DNA from: Streptococcus suis | Lineage (GTDB): Bacteria > Bacillota > Bacilli > Lactobacillales > Streptococcaceae | DNA length: 64,000 nt | Assembly (NCBI RefSeq): GCF_024509525.1 | Contig: NZ_JAMWEM010000001.1 | Coordinates: forward strand, 248,001 to 312,000 | Direction: 5' to 3' | In this document: positions 17,905 through 28,197 of the stretch, piece by piece | Position numbering within the stretch: position 1 is the stretch's first letter | Layout of the letters: each line of letters opens with the position of its first letter | The notes under the pieces: model-generated | Told to the model about the DNA's origin: nothing | Databases searched by the model: none | Seen by the model: only the letters and a program-made list of their open reading frames with translations | Made by a program: the position numbers and the translations under genes

Positions 17905-19038
17905 CTATTGGGAATCTGAACTTGTCTCACTTGAGGAAGCTGTTGTGCTTGCTGCAAAAACTCCTGTTCCTTCTATCAATGCTGTGCCAGTATAAGCATC
18001 AACGACAGTAACAGGACTTGAGCCACCAAAGAGCACTTCAAACGTCTGAACATTTGTCCGTAGTTCTGTTGCTGCTGGTTGACCAAGAGAGGTCTTAAGG
18101 ATATTTTGAATCTCAAATAGATGCTGGCTAGTCGGAATCTGGTAAGAGACTCCTTCAACCATTTCTCCCTCACCATTTAACTGGTAAGATTCAATGGTAT
18201 TTAAGGAATCACGGTATCCAAGCAAACTGTTCATAGTCGAACTTGAAATTTCAATATCTGTTTGCATATTATTAGAAACAGCATCAAGAATACCCCTGTA
18301 TTTTGTAAAGCCATCCAATTGCAATAGCTTCGTCAGAACCGCCGCAATTACTTCCCGCTGTCGTTTCTGACGGCCGTAGTCTCCCTCGGGATCATCATAC
18401 CGCATACGAGCGTATACCAAAGCTTGTTCACCATTAATTAACTGCTCACCGGGTGGAACTACAGCTGTATAGGATGGTTCTTGTGCCTCAATAGAGATTG
18501 GGAAGCCGAGGGTATTGTTTACTGTAATTCCTCCCAGCTGGTTCACCAATTCTACCAAACCATCCATATTAATTTGAACATAGCGATTAATATCTATGTC
18601 TAGCATTTTTTCAATAGTCGCCACTGCCATCGGAGCTTGTCCATAACTATATGAGTGATTGAGCTTCTCTAAGGTACCTGTAGCTGTCCCATCAGAATTA
18701 GCAATATTAACCATAATATCACGTGTCAGACTAACCATAGTCGTCTTCTTGGTCTTGGGATTGACTGTCACTACTATCATAGTATCGCTACGTCCACCCT
18801 CCCAAGTGCCTCCACGTTCCAGATTGGTATCTACCCCCATAAGCAAAATTGTTAAGGGTTCGGTTGCCTGAATAATATTATCTTTCTGTGGTTCTGTCGA
18901 ATCATCCAATTTCTTATATGTTTTTGTCAATGCTGTATCTGAATAGTTTAAAACAGTTGTCGCATAAAGTGCTCCTGCACCTACAGTTAGACCAACCACT
19001 GCTAGAAACATCAAAATAATTTTTTTACCAATTGTCAT
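17905..19038 (-). CDS. LytR-CpsA-Psr family protein (BrpA-like)
   Basis: Membrane-anchored cell-wall enzyme (377 residues). A single N-terminal transmembrane helix (about 5-28) precedes an extracellular LCP domain with LLMGVDTNLERG (about 65-76), the arginine/aspartate cluster GGRSDTMIVVTVN (about 80-92) and YARMRYDDPEGDYGRQKRQ (about 209-227). LCP proteins attach glycopolymers to peptidoglycan. The C-terminal region is Ser/Thr-rich. tsaE-acetyltransferase-LCP is the order around brpA of Streptococcus mutans. It overlaps the upstream gene by 14 bases. Confidence 0.93.
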   Translation of the reverse strand: MTIGKKIILMFLAVVGLTVGAGALYATTVLNYSDTALTKTYKKLDDSTEPQKDNIIQATEPLTILLMGVDTNLERGGTWEGGRSDTMIVVTVNPKTKKTTMVSLTRDIMVNIANSDGTATGTLEKLNHSYSYGQAPMAVATIEKMLDIDINRYVQINMDGLVELVNQLGGITVNNTLGFPISIEAQEPSYTAVVPPGEQLINGEQALVYARMRYDDPEGDYGRQKRQREVIAAVLTKLLQLDGFTKYRGILDAVSNNMQTDIEISSSTMNSLLGYRDSLNTIESYQLNGEGEMVEGVSYQIPTSQHLFEIQNILKTSLGQPAATELRTNVQTFEVLFGGSSPVTVVDAYTGTALIEGTGVFAASTTASSSETSSDSQ

Positions 19039-19561
19039 TTTTTTCTATAAGCTTACCCATGTAGTAAAGGTCTAGCCACTCTCCTTCATCTGTTCTGGCA
19101 CCACGTTTTTGAGTACCTTCAATTTCAAAGCCATATTTTTGATACAAACCTATAGCCACCTGGTTTCTGACTTGAACAGTCAACTCCAGTCGCTTGAGCA
19201 AGTCCATTTCCTCAACCCAACTAATCACCTCGTCTAGCAAAATCGAGCCAATTCCGTAGCCCCAATAAGCTTTTTTAACTGCAATAAAGATATTGCCAAT
19301 ATGACTAATCCGAAACTGCCGAGATGACTTGACAGAAATAGCACCAATGACTTCTGAGCCTATTTTGGCAAGCAGACAGAGTTCGTCAGGTTTTTCAAGG
19401 CCTGCTTCAAAAATGCTTTCCATTTCCTGCTGGCTGAAGCGAAATCCCGTCTCGTCCATGACCAGATAATCCGTCTCTACTGCCACTTGATTCATAAACT
19501 CAATAAAGGCAGTAGCATCGCTTGGTTGAGCTTCTACAAAAACAATCTCTTTCTTATCCAT
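19025..19561 (-). CDS. GNAT family N-acetyltransferase
   Basis: Acetyl-CoA-dependent acyltransferase of 178 residues. It has the GNAT core with 'IFIAVKKAYWGYGIGSILL' (motif A, about 90-108, R/Q-x-x-G-x-G/A type) and 'LYQKYGFEIEG' (motif B). The substrate is unknown. It overlaps tsaE by 8 bases and the LCP gene by 14, so the three genes are translationally coupled. Confidence 0.9.
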   Translation of the reverse strand: MDKKEIVFVEAQPSDATAFIEFMNQVAVETDYLVMDETGFRFSQQEMESIFEAGLEKPDELCLLAKIGSEVIGAISVKSSRQFRISHIGNIFIAVKKAYWGYGIGSILLDEVISWVEEMDLLKRLELTVQVRNQVAIGLYQKYGFEIEGTQKRGARTDEGEWLDLYYMGKLIEKNDNW

Positions 19562-19994
19562 GCTTTATATCCTCTAGTAAGGCCTGACTGATTGGTCCAT
19601 GTGCCTGCAAGGTTAGTTCCCGACCATCTGCCAGTTTTTCTATCCGAACGGTCAGATAATCTCCCAAGGCATCGGAATCTAGCAAGTCACCCCACTCAAT
19701 GACCGTCACACCATTCCCAAAGAGAAAGTCGTCCAAGTCAATCGAGTCAGGATCGTCACCAATCCGATAGACATCCAAGTGATAGAGGGGCAGACGTCCC
19801 TCATACTCTCGGACAATGGTATAGGTCGGACTTTTAATCATCTGGTCGATACCTAATCCTCTGGCAATGCCCTTGGTCAGCGTGGTCTTGCCAGCTCCCA
19901 AGTCCCCAGATAAGACCAAGACATGGTTGGGCTTCAGACGTTGCCCAATCTCTTCACCAAGTGCGATTAACTCTGCTTCATTGTGACTATACAT
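19554..19994 (-). CDS. tsaE: tRNA threonylcarbamoyladenosine biosynthesis ATPase TsaE
   Basis: P-loop ATPase (146 residues with this start) of the TsaBDE complex that makes t6A37 in ANN-decoding tRNAs. Walker A is SGDLGAGKTTLTKG (about 29-42), followed by the family motif SPTYTIVREYEG. I chose the ATG at 19994 (MYSHNEAEL), which aligns with streptococcal TsaE. The frame is open to 20030, but that extension covers a good promoter. With this start the message would be essentially leaderless. Confidence 0.93.
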   Translation of the reverse strand: MYSHNEAELIALGEEIGQRLKPNHVLVLSGDLGAGKTTLTKGIARGLGIDQMIKSPTYTIVREYEGRLPLYHLDVYRIGDDPDSIDLDDFLFGNGVTVIEWGDLLDSDALGDYLTVRIEKLADGRELTLQAHGPISQALLEDIKHG

Positions 19995-20001
19995 ACCCCA
20001 C

Positions 20002-20030
20002 ATTATACCACAGGGGAGAAAATTTGTCAT
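20002..20030 (-). promoter_or_regulatory. Promoter of tsaE-GNAT-LCP operon
   Basis: Minus strand ATGACA (20025-20030), 17-base spacer, TATAAT (20002-20007). The -10 box ends only 7 bases before the chosen ATG, so transcription should start at or next to the start codon. Confidence 0.7.
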
Positions 20031-20050
20031 TGACTACCCTGTAAAGAGCA

Positions 20051-20074
20051 AAAAACTGGGTTGCCCCAGTTTTT
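20051..20074 (-). terminator. Terminator of the purine permease gene
   Basis: AAAAACTGGG-TTGC-CCCAGTTTTT, a 10-bp stem just after the stop codon. It may also act on the plus strand. Confidence 0.88.
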
Positions 20075-20077
20075 GTT

Positions 20078-21538
20078 TTAAATAATCGCTAAGATAATAA
20101 AGTTGATAATGAAGAGGGCAGTTGCTCCCCAAAGGATTGGATGGATTTCTTTTGCCTTACCTGTCGAAACTTTCACCAAGCAATAGAAGATAAAGGCTGC
20201 TGCAATACCGTAAGAGATAGAGAAGCAAAGCGCCATGAAGAAGGCCGCAAAGAAGGCTGGAAGAGCGTCTTCAAATTGGCTCCAATCAACATCCAGGAAG
20301 GAAGACACCATCATCACACCCACGATAATCAAGGCTGGAGCTGTTGCAGCATTTGGCACAATTCCAATGAATGGTAAAATCAAAATTGATAGCAAGAAGA
20401 GAACGGCAGTTGTAACAGCTGTCAGACCAGTACGACCTCCCGCTGAGATACCCGCTGCCGACTCCACATAGGTTGTCGTGTTTGAAGTACCAAATAGTGC
20501 ACCGATAGAGGTACCAATCGCATCTGCAAATAGCGCCTTGTCCATCTTAGAGTTAAATCCTGTACCATTTTCGAGAGCTTTCTCATCTTCTTCTGAGAAA
20601 ATACCAGTCTTACGACCTGTACCGATAAAGGTACCAAGTGTATCAAAGGTGTCTGACAAGCTGAAGGCAAAGATAGTCATTAATACGAGCGGGAGACGGC
20701 TAGTGTCGCTAAAGAGTGATGCCATACCATCAAAGGCTGCGAGGAAGGTTGTTCCCAACTCACCAAAGGCTGACCCAATGTTGTTTGAAGCAAGATTGAT
20801 AGATGATACATCTACAACACCGGCAGGAATACCTGCGAGAGTAGTCACCACGATACCAATTAGGATACCGCCACGAACATTTTTAATCACAAGTACTGCT
20901 GTTAGTAGCAATCCGAAAACCGTCAGAAGGACGCTTGGATCTGTAAATGTTGAGATAGATGGGACTACTCCACCTCCCGCCAAAACAGAGAAGACACCAT
21001 TTGAAAAAGTTTCTGCTGTCGCATCAGCAGGTGCAACACCATTGACAGTGATAATGTCTGATCCAGAAGTCAGGAAAGTAATCAGGTTTGAATTTTTGAA
21101 ACCAAGGTAGGCTACAAAGACCCCGATACCACCACCGATAGCGTGTTGGAGGCTGATTGGAATCGCCTTGATAATGCTCTTACGCACCTTGGTAACGGTG
21201 ATGAAGATATTGAACAAACCACATAGGAAGACCATAGCCAAGGCTTCCTGCCAGCTAAAACCAAGACCTATCACGACGGTGTAGGTAAAGAAGGCATTGA
21301 GCCCCATACCTGGCGCTAAAGCGTAAGGAACATTGGCAAACAAACCCATAATCAAGGTCGAAACTGCACTAGCGATAATGGTCGCCAAGAAAACAGCTTG
21401 AGACGGCATTCCTGCTACGCTCAAAACACTTGGATTGACGAACAAAATGTAAGACATGGCAAAGAAAGTCGTAAGACCCGCCATGATTTCAGTCGAAACG
21501 GTCGTACCGTGTTCTTTAAGTTTAAAAAACTTATCCAT
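20078..21538 (-). CDS. NCS2 family purine (guanine/hypoxanthine) permease
   Basis: Integral membrane symporter of 486 residues with about 12 to 14 spans, of the AzgA/PbuG/PbuO branch of nucleobase transporters. Visible markers are the N-terminal KEHGTTVSTEIMAGLTTFF, LAPGMGLNAFFTY (about 73-85) and the conserved GTSNTTTYVESAAGI (about 348-362). The likely substrate is hypoxanthine/guanine. PurR-like boxes about 100 bases upstream support purine-dependent control. It is a single-gene unit with its own promoter and terminator. Confidence 0.92.
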   Translation of the reverse strand: MDKFFKLKEHGTTVSTEIMAGLTTFFAMSYILFVNPSVLSVAGMPSQAVFLATIIASAVSTLIMGLFANVPYALAPGMGLNAFFTYTVVIGLGFSWQEALAMVFLCGLFNIFITVTKVRKSIIKAIPISLQHAIGGGIGVFVAYLGFKNSNLITFLTSGSDIITVNGVAPADATAETFSNGVFSVLAGGGVVPSISTFTDPSVLLTVFGLLLTAVLVIKNVRGGILIGIVVTTLAGIPAGVVDVSSINLASNNIGSAFGELGTTFLAAFDGMASLFSDTSRLPLVLMTIFAFSLSDTFDTLGTFIGTGRKTGIFSEEDEKALENGTGFNSKMDKALFADAIGTSIGALFGTSNTTTYVESAAGISAGGRTGLTAVTTAVLFLLSILILPFIGIVPNAATAPALIIVGVMMVSSFLDVDWSQFEDALPAFFAAFFMALCFSISYGIAAAFIFYCLVKVSTGKAKEIHPILWGATALFIINFIILAII

Positions 21539-21574
21539 TATTTTTCATTCTCCTTTTTTACGAACGATACTTCT

Positions 21575-21603
21575 ATTATAAACACAATTATCTTATTTTT
21601 CAA
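21575..21603 (-). promoter_or_regulatory. Promoter of the purine permease
   Basis: Minus strand TTGAAA (21598-21603), 17-base spacer, perfect TATAAT (21575-21580), with AAGGAG further downstream. Confidence 0.8.
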
Positions 21604-21637
21604 TAATCTTTGTTTTAAAATCTTCTTCAATTGCTAT

Positions 21638-21660
21638 ATAATTCGGATTTCCCGAACTTT
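21638..21660. promoter_or_regulatory. Pair of PurBox-like sites
   Basis: Two CCGAA cores face each other: AAATCCGAATTAT on the minus strand (21638-21650) differs from the lactococcal/streptococcal PurBox AWWWCCGAACWWT at one base, and TCCCGAACTTT lies on the plus strand (21650-21660). They are about 80 bases upstream of the expected start of the permease message, where PurR acts as activator in Lactococcus. Confidence 0.55.
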
Positions 21661-21692
21661 GTTCCTCATTTCAGTATTTTATAAATAAAACT

Positions 21693-21721
21693 TTGATTGT
21701 CTACTGGCTTTTTGTTATACT
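21693..21721 (+). promoter_or_regulatory. Promoter of the Cof-type phosphatase gene
   Basis: TTGATT (21693-21698), 17-base spacer, TATACT (21716-21721). A small inverted repeat AGTGT-AA-ACACT follows, close to the start codon. Confidence 0.7.
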
Positions 21722-21770
21722 GGAACTTATCTAACCCTATAGACTAATAGAAAGTGTAAACACTAACAGT

Positions 21771-22583
21771 ATGAAGACAAAAATAATTGCACTAGACCTT
21801 GACGGAACCCTACTAAATGCAGATAGCCAGTTAAGCGATTATACAATTTCAACTATCAAAAAAGTAAAGAATGCGGGACATACTGTCTTAATCGCAACAG
21901 GTCGTCCCTATCGTATGGCCGTACACTACTATAACCAACTGGAATTAGATACTCCGATGATTAATTTCAATGGGTCCTTGATTCATAAACCAGGACAATC
22001 TTGGCAGTGGGAAAAAAATATCCTCATCGATAAACAATATCTATTGGATTTCCTCCGCGAAGAAGAACGGTTTGAGGCAGATTTCATTGCCGGAGAGTAT
22101 AAAAATAAATTTTTCATCACTCAAAATAACCTGGACAAAATCGATCCAGCCTTGATGGGAGTTGAGCAAATAACACCTGAAACCCTTATCAAGCCCGAAC
22201 TGATTACAAGCGACCCTCATTCTATCCTTATGCAGACACGCGCAAGCGATAAGTATGCATTAGCCAAGGAAATGACGGCGTATTTCAATAATGAACTAGA
22301 GATAAATACTTGGGGCGGTCCACTTAATATTCTGGAAACCTGCGCAAAAGGTGTCAATAAAGCTACTGCTCTGACCTATGTATTGGATCTGTTTCAAGCC
22401 AGTCCTCAGGATTTAGTTGCCTTCGGTGATGAACAGAATGATATTGAAATGCTTCAGTTAGCCGGCACTGGTTACGCCATGAAAAACTGTAGTCAGACCC
22501 TTCTTCCTTATGCAGATTATATGACAGAATTTAACAATGGCAATGACGGCGTTGCAAGGGAACTCGAAAAGATGTTTTTATAA
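21771..22583 (+). CDS. Cof-type HAD superfamily phosphatase
   Basis: Cytoplasmic hydrolase of 270 residues, subfamily IIB (Cof/YidA). Motif I is ALDLDGTLL (about 6-14), motif II IATGRP (about 42-47), and motifs III/IV KGVNKATAL (about 196) and VAFGDEQNDIEML (about 221-233). The substrate is probably a sugar phosphate or phosphorylated cofactor. It has its own promoter and no clear Shine-Dalgarno sequence; the ATG is chosen because it precedes motif I directly. Confidence 0.92.
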   Translation: MKTKIIALDLDGTLLNADSQLSDYTISTIKKVKNAGHTVLIATGRPYRMAVHYYNQLELDTPMINFNGSLIHKPGQSWQWEKNILIDKQYLLDFLREEERFEADFIAGEYKNKFFITQNNLDKIDPALMGVEQITPETLIKPELITSDPHSILMQTRASDKYALAKEMTAYFNNELEINTWGGPLNILETCAKGVNKATALTYVLDLFQASPQDLVAFGDEQNDIEMLQLAGTGYAMKNCSQTLLPYADYMTEFNNGNDGVARELEKMFL

Positions 22584-22650
22584 AAGGGCTTATACCCTTT
22601 TTGTTTTGATTGTTTTTGAAGCATTTTGATAGAAAAAGATATTTTTTATC

Positions 22651-22680
22651 TTGACAAATATCTTGAAAACGGTTTATAAT
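22651..22680 (+). promoter_or_regulatory. manL promoter with overlapping cre site
   Basis: TTGACA (22651-22656), 18-base spacer, TATAAT (22675-22680). TTGAAAACGGTTTAT (22663-22677) fits the catabolite-responsive element consensus WTGNAANCGNWNNCW with one mismatch and overlaps the -10 box. CcpA would repress here. Confidence 0.8.
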
Positions 22681-22754
22681 GGAACAGTTCAAAAAAATGT
22701 AACCTCTTTCATAAGATTTTACATTGGACTAGAAAAAATTTAGGGGGAACAATA

Positions 22755-23747
22755 ATGAGTATTGGAATCATTATTGCAAGTCATGGCGAATTTGCTGCTG
22801 GTATTCATCAGTCAGGTTCAATGATCTTTGGCGAACAAGAAAAAGTACAAGTTGTTACTTTTATGCCAAGTGAAGGTCCAGATGATTTATACGCTAAGCT
22901 AAATGCTGCCGTGGACGCATTCGATGCCGATGATGAAATCTTGGTTTTGGCTGACCTTTGGAGTGGTTCACCATTCAACCAAGCAAGCCGTGTAGCTGGT
23001 GAAAATCCAGATCGTAAGTTTGCTATCATCACCGGTCTAAACTTGCCAATGCTTATCCAAGCTTACACAGAGCGTATGATTAACGCTGCTGCTGGCGTGG
23101 AAGAAGTTGCGGCAAACATTATCAAGGAAGCCAAGGATGGTGTGAAGGTTCTTCCAGAAGAACTTCAACCCGCAGAAGCTGCTCCAGTAGCTGATGCAGC
23201 ACCAGCCGCTCCACAAGGTGCAATCCCTCCAGGGACTGTTATCGGAGACGGCAAATTGAAAATCAATTTGGCTCGTATCGACACTCGTCTCTTGCACGGT
23301 CAAGTGGCGACTGGTTGGACTCCTGCTTCTAAGGCAGATCGTATCATCGTTGCATCAGATACAGTTGCTAAAGATGAATTGCGCAAACAACTCATCAAGC
23401 AAGCTGCACCTGGTAACGTGAAAGCGAACGTTGTCCCAATCAAGAAATTGATTGAGGTTTCTAAAGACCCTCGCTTTGGTAACACACATGCCTTGATTCT
23501 CTTTGAAACACCTCAAGAAGCGCTCGAAGCGATTGAAGGTGGCGTAGAAATCAAAGAATTGAACGTTGGTTCTATGGCTCACTCAACTGGTAAAACAATG
23601 GTTAACAACGTATTGTCAATGGACAAAGATGACGTTGCAACCTTTGAAAAATTGCGTGACCTTGGCGTTGAATTTGATGTGCGTAAAGTACCAAACGATA
23701 CGAAGAAAGACTTGTTTGAGCTGATCAACAAGGCAAACGTTCAATAA
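22755..23747 (+). CDS. manL: PTS mannose transporter subunit IIAB
   Basis: Cytoplasmic phosphotransfer protein of 330 residues. The IIA domain (1 to about 135) has [12 protein letters not shown] with the phosphorylated His at residue 10. An Ala/Pro-rich linker (about 137-160) leads to IIB (about 165-330), with its active-site His in [15 protein letters not shown]. It carries phosphate from HPr to mannose/glucose during uptake and in streptococci also signals to carbon regulation. GGGGG lies before the ATG. It is first in manLMN. Confidence 0.97.
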   Translation: MSIGIIIASHGEFAAGIHQSGSMIFGEQEKVQVVTFMPSEGPDDLYAKLNAAVDAFDADDEILVLADLWSGSPFNQASRVAGENPDRKFAIITGLNLPMLIQAYTERMINAAAGVEEVAANIIKEAKDGVKVLPEELQPAEAAPVADAAPAAPQGAIPPGTVIGDGKLKINLARIDTRLLHGQVATGWTPASKADRIIVASDTVAKDELRKQLIKQAAPGNVKANVVPIKKLIEVSKDPRFGNTHALILFETPQEALEAIEGGVEIKELNVGSMAHSTGKTMVNNVLSMDKDDVATFEKLRDLGVEFDVRKVPNDTKKDLFELINKANVQ

Positions 23748-23778
23748 ATCGGTTTGTTAGTATAGAAAGGATTACAAC

Positions 23779-24591
23779 ATGTCAGATATTACACTTATTT
23801 CTGCAATTCTCGTTGTCATCGTTGCCTTCTTCGCAGGTCTTGAAGGTATCCTTGACGAATTCCAATTCCATCAACCATTGGTAGCTTGTACCCTTATCGG
23901 TCTTGTGACTGGTAACTTGGCTGCAGGTGTTATGCTTGGTGGTTCTCTACAAATGATTGCACTTGGTTGGGCAAACATTGGTGCAGCTGTTGCTCCTGAC
24001 GCTGCTCTTGCTTCTGTAGCTGCTGCAATCATCATGATCAAAGGTGGCGACTTCTCAGCAGAAGGTATTGCCGTTGCAACAACAACTGCTATCCCTCTTG
24101 CCGTAGCTGGTCTTTTCCTTACAATGATCGTTCGTACCATCTCAGTCGGTCTGGTACATGGCGCTGATAAAGCTGCTAAAGATGCAAACTTCGCTGCGGT
24201 AGAACGTTACCACTTGTTCGCTCTTCTCCTTCAAGGTTTGCGTATCGCGATTCCTGCAGCTCTTCTACTTGCAATGCCAGCTGAAGCTGTTCAAGGTGTC
24301 CTTGAAGCAATGCCTGAATGGCTCAAAGGCGGTATGGCAGTTGGTGGTGGCATGGTTGTTGCCGTAGGTTATGCTATGGTTATCAACATGATGGCAACTC
24401 GTGAGGTATGGCCATTCTTCGCACTTGGTTTTGCCCTTGCAGCTATCAGCCAATTGACACTGATTGCACTTGGAACCATCGGTGTTGCTATTGCTTTCAT
24501 TTACCTCAACCTCTCTAAACAAGGCGGATCAGGTAACGGTGGTAACGCTGGTTCAAATGACCCAATCGGCGACATCCTTGAAGACTACTAA
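23779..24591 (+). CDS. manM: PTS mannose transporter subunit IIC
   Basis: Integral membrane channel component of 270 residues with repeated hydrophobic segments and the EII-Sor family features TGNLAAGVMLGGSLQMIALG (about 43-62) and a Gly-rich C-terminus. With IID it forms the sugar-translocating complex, which also serves as receptor for class IIa bacteriocins in related genera. It begins 31 bases after manL. Confidence 0.96.
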   Translation: MSDITLISAILVVIVAFFAGLEGILDEFQFHQPLVACTLIGLVTGNLAAGVMLGGSLQMIALGWANIGAAVAPDAALASVAAAIIMIKGGDFSAEGIAVATTTAIPLAVAGLFLTMIVRTISVGLVHGADKAAKDANFAAVERYHLFALLLQGLRIAIPAALLLAMPAEAVQGVLEAMPEWLKGGMAVGGGMVVAVGYAMVINMMATREVWPFFALGFALAAISQLTLIALGTIGVAIAFIYLNLSKQGGSGNGGNAGSNDPIGDILEDY

Positions 24592-24608
24592 GAGAAGGGA
24601 GATTCATC

Positions 24609-25520
24609 ATGTCAGAAAAAATTCAACTTTCCGTAAGCGATCGTAAAAAAGTTTGGTGGCGTTCAACCTTCCTTCAAGGTTCTTGGAACTACGAGCGTAT
24701 GCAAAACTTAGGCTGGGCTTATGCAATGATTCCGGCTATCAAAAAACTTTACACGAAAAAAGAAGATCAAGCTGCTGCTCTTGAGCGCCACTTGGAATTC
24801 TTCAACACTCACCCATACGTTGCTTCACCAATCCTTGGTGTAACTCTTGCCCTTGAAGAAGAGCGCGCAAACGGTGCTGAAATCGATGACACAGCTATCC
24901 AAGGTGTGAAAATCGGTATGATGGGACCTCTTGCTGGTATCGGTGACCCAGTCTTCTGGTTTACTGTTCGCCCAATCCTTGGTGCTCTGGGTGCTTCACT
25001 TGCATTATCTGGAAATATCATGGGACCAATCATCTTCTTCTTTGGTTGGAACGCAATCCGTATGGCCTTCCTATGGTATACACAAGAATTTGGTTACAAG
25101 GCTGGTAGCGAAATCACTAAAGACATGTCTGGTGGTATCCTTCAAGACATCACTAAAGGTGCTTCAATCCTTGGTATGTTCATCCTTGCCGTTCTTGTTC
25201 AACGCTGGGTATCAATTACTTTCGCTGTAAATCTTCCTGCTAAACAATTGTCAGAAGGTGCTTACATCGTCTTCCCTAAAGGCACTATAACTGGTACTGA
25301 ACTTCAAGGTATCTTGAATGACGCCCTTAGCGGACTTAGCCTTTACCCAACTCAAGCACAAACATTACAAGGTCAGTTGGACAGCTTGATTCCTGGTTTG
25401 ATGGGACTTCTCCTTACTTTCCTCTGCATGCACTTGCTTAAGAAGAAAGTAACACCAATCACAATGATTATCGGTCTCTTCATCGTAGGTATTCTTGCTC
25501 GTTTCTTCCACATTATGTAA
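24609..25520 (+). CDS. manN: PTS mannose transporter subunit IID
   Basis: Membrane protein of 303 residues of the EIID family. A long amphipathic N-terminal part contains 'RSTFLQGSWNYERMQNLG' and 'HLEFFNTHPYVASPILG' (about 62-78), followed by GPLAGIGDPVFWFT (about 111-124) and C-terminal membrane spans. It follows manM by 17 bases and ends in a strong terminator. Confidence 0.97.
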   Translation: MSEKIQLSVSDRKKVWWRSTFLQGSWNYERMQNLGWAYAMIPAIKKLYTKKEDQAAALERHLEFFNTHPYVASPILGVTLALEEERANGAEIDDTAIQGVKIGMMGPLAGIGDPVFWFTVRPILGALGASLALSGNIMGPIIFFFGWNAIRMAFLWYTQEFGYKAGSEITKDMSGGILQDITKGASILGMFILAVLVQRWVSITFAVNLPAKQLSEGAYIVFPKGTITGTELQGILNDALSGLSLYPTQAQTLQGQLDSLIPGLMGLLLTFLCMHLLKKKVTPITMIIGLFIVGILARFFHIM

Positions 25521-25526
25521 TCAAGG

Positions 25527-25548
25527 ACCCCGCTCTTGCGGGGTTTTA
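25527..25548 (+). terminator. Terminator after manN
   Basis: CCCCGC-TCTT-GCGGGG followed by TTTTAT. An extended -10 (TGATATAAT, 25549-25557) comes right after it, so manO may have its own promoter. Confidence 0.88.
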
Positions 25549-25579
25549 TGATATAATGAATATCTAGGAAGGGAGCACT

Positions 25580-25951
25580 ATGGCACAATCACAAAATACA
25601 AGCGTTGAACTACAAACCACAGGGGTTTCCTACATGGGCTTTGGTGGCAAGGTTGGTAAATTTCTCATTGGTAACAAGGCACTTGAATTCTACCCAGATA
25701 GCAACGTTGAACGCTATATCCAGATTCCTTGGTCAGAAATGACTAGCATTGGCGCAAACGTTTCTGGCAAAGCAATCAGCCGTCATTTTGAAATTTATAC
25801 AGAGAAAAGTCGATTCTTGTTTGCTTCTAAAGATTCTGGTAAGATTCTTAAAATTGCTCGTGAGCATATCGGCAATGAAAAAGTTGTGAAATTACCGACT
25901 CTTATGCAAACAATCGGCAGAAAAATTTCGAATCTATTTGCCAAAAAATAA
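25580..25951 (+). CDS. manO: ManO, DUF956 family
   Basis: Small protein (123 residues) of DUF956, a family almost always found directly after mannose-family PTS operons in lactic acid bacteria. It opens with TSVELQTTGVSYMGFGG and contains 'IPWSEMTSIGANVSGK' with a predicted PH-like fold. Its role is not established; a regulatory one is usually assumed. A terminator separates it from manN, suggesting a lower or independent level of expression. Confidence 0.85.
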   Translation: MAQSQNTSVELQTTGVSYMGFGGKVGKFLIGNKALEFYPDSNVERYIQIPWSEMTSIGANVSGKAISRHFEIYTEKSRFLFASKDSGKILKIAREHIGNEKVVKLPTLMQTIGRKISNLFAKK

Positions 25952-25966
25952 AAATTCAAGTATAAT
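25938..25966 (+). promoter_or_regulatory. Promoter of the serS T-box transcript
   Basis: TTGCCA (25938-25943), 17-base spacer, TATAAT (25961-25966). It overlaps the end of manO. Confidence 0.75.
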
Positions 25967-25971
25967 AGTAG

Positions 25972-27441
<1,470 letters not shown>

Positions 27442-27453
27442 AATAGACATAGC

Positions 27454-27486
27454 AAAAGACGACTCCACTCGGAATCGTCTTTTTTC
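27454..27486. terminator. Terminator between serS and the CPBP pair
   Basis: AAAAGACGA...TCGTCTTTTTT with inner TCC/GGA pairs and an ACTC loop. T-runs on both strands fit converging genes. Confidence 0.85.
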
Positions 27487-27490
27487 TTAC

Positions 27491-28156
27491 TTATTGAAAA
27501 TAGTAAAATGCCACTACCGACCAGGCATTATTGATAAAATGTACTGCTATGGGATAGATGAGGTAATCTGTCTTATAGTAGAGATAAGCTAAGATAAAAC
27601 CTGGGCTGGCATAAATAATCCAAGAGCCCAAATCTGCTGGTCCATGCAGGAAAGCAAATACCAATCCAGATACTACAATTCCCAGAATCTTGTACTTTTC
27701 AAAAAACTTTTTGAACAGATAACCTCTGACTATGATCTCCTCTGAAATAGCAGGCAAACAAGCCATATTGATAAGAGCTAACCAAAATGGAAGGTTTTCT
27801 AATAACTTTGTCAATTCAAGCTCATTGCTGGTTTCTTCAATCTCCTGGAGTTCCATAATGTAATAACCAAGGTGTTTAAACAGCTGAGCTACCGCGAATG
27901 TTAAGACAACTAATCCAAATCCTTTCCAAGTCAAAACGTTGCTATCCCAAATCTTGATGCCGTTCTTCTCAGCTCTCCAGTACATAAAGACAATAATCAC
28001 GAAGGATACTAAGGCTGCTCCCCACTGGGCCCATTGTGAAGTAGATAAATCTAATATCGCATCTGGAAGAACAGCTAGCACCATGAAACCAAAAACTCTT
28101 AGTAAAATCCAAAGTTTTTGACCAAGCCATTTCAAACTTTGACCTAATTTTTCCAT
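27491..28156 (-). CDS. CPBP family intramembrane metalloprotease, copy 2
   Basis: Membrane protein of about 221 residues of the CPBP/Abi family (CAAX-protease-like). Motif 1 is EEIIVRGYLFKK (about 140-151), motif 2 FAFLHGPADLG and motif 3 HFINNAW near the C-terminus, giving the Glu-Glu, His and His/Asn residues that bind metal. The ATG at 28156 has GGAGAG upstream. It is clearly paralogous to the gene before it and lies 41 bases after that gene's stop. Such proteins often protect against bacteriocins or process peptides; which applies here is unknown. Confidence 0.87.
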   Translation of the reverse strand: MEKLGQSLKWLGQKLWILLRVFGFMVLAVLPDAILDLSTSQWAQWGAALVSFVIIVFMYWRAEKNGIKIWDSNVLTWKGFGLVVLTFAVAQLFKHLGYYIMELQEIEETSNELELTKLLENLPFWLALINMACLPAISEEIIVRGYLFKKFFEKYKILGIVVSGLVFAFLHGPADLGSWIIYASPGFILAYLYYKTDYLIYPIAVHFINNAWSVVAFYYFQ

Positions 28157-28197
28157 ATTCTCTCCTTCATCATTCCTATCTCTATCCTGTTCATGAA

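Noticed and set aside
20478..21110. 210-residue plus-strand frame opposite the purine permease
   Set aside because: Antisense shadow of a conserved membrane protein; no recognisable domain and no start signal.
21539..21770. Purine riboswitch upstream of the permease
   Set aside because: I looked for the conserved junction and loop sequences and did not find them; PurBox-type control explains the region better.
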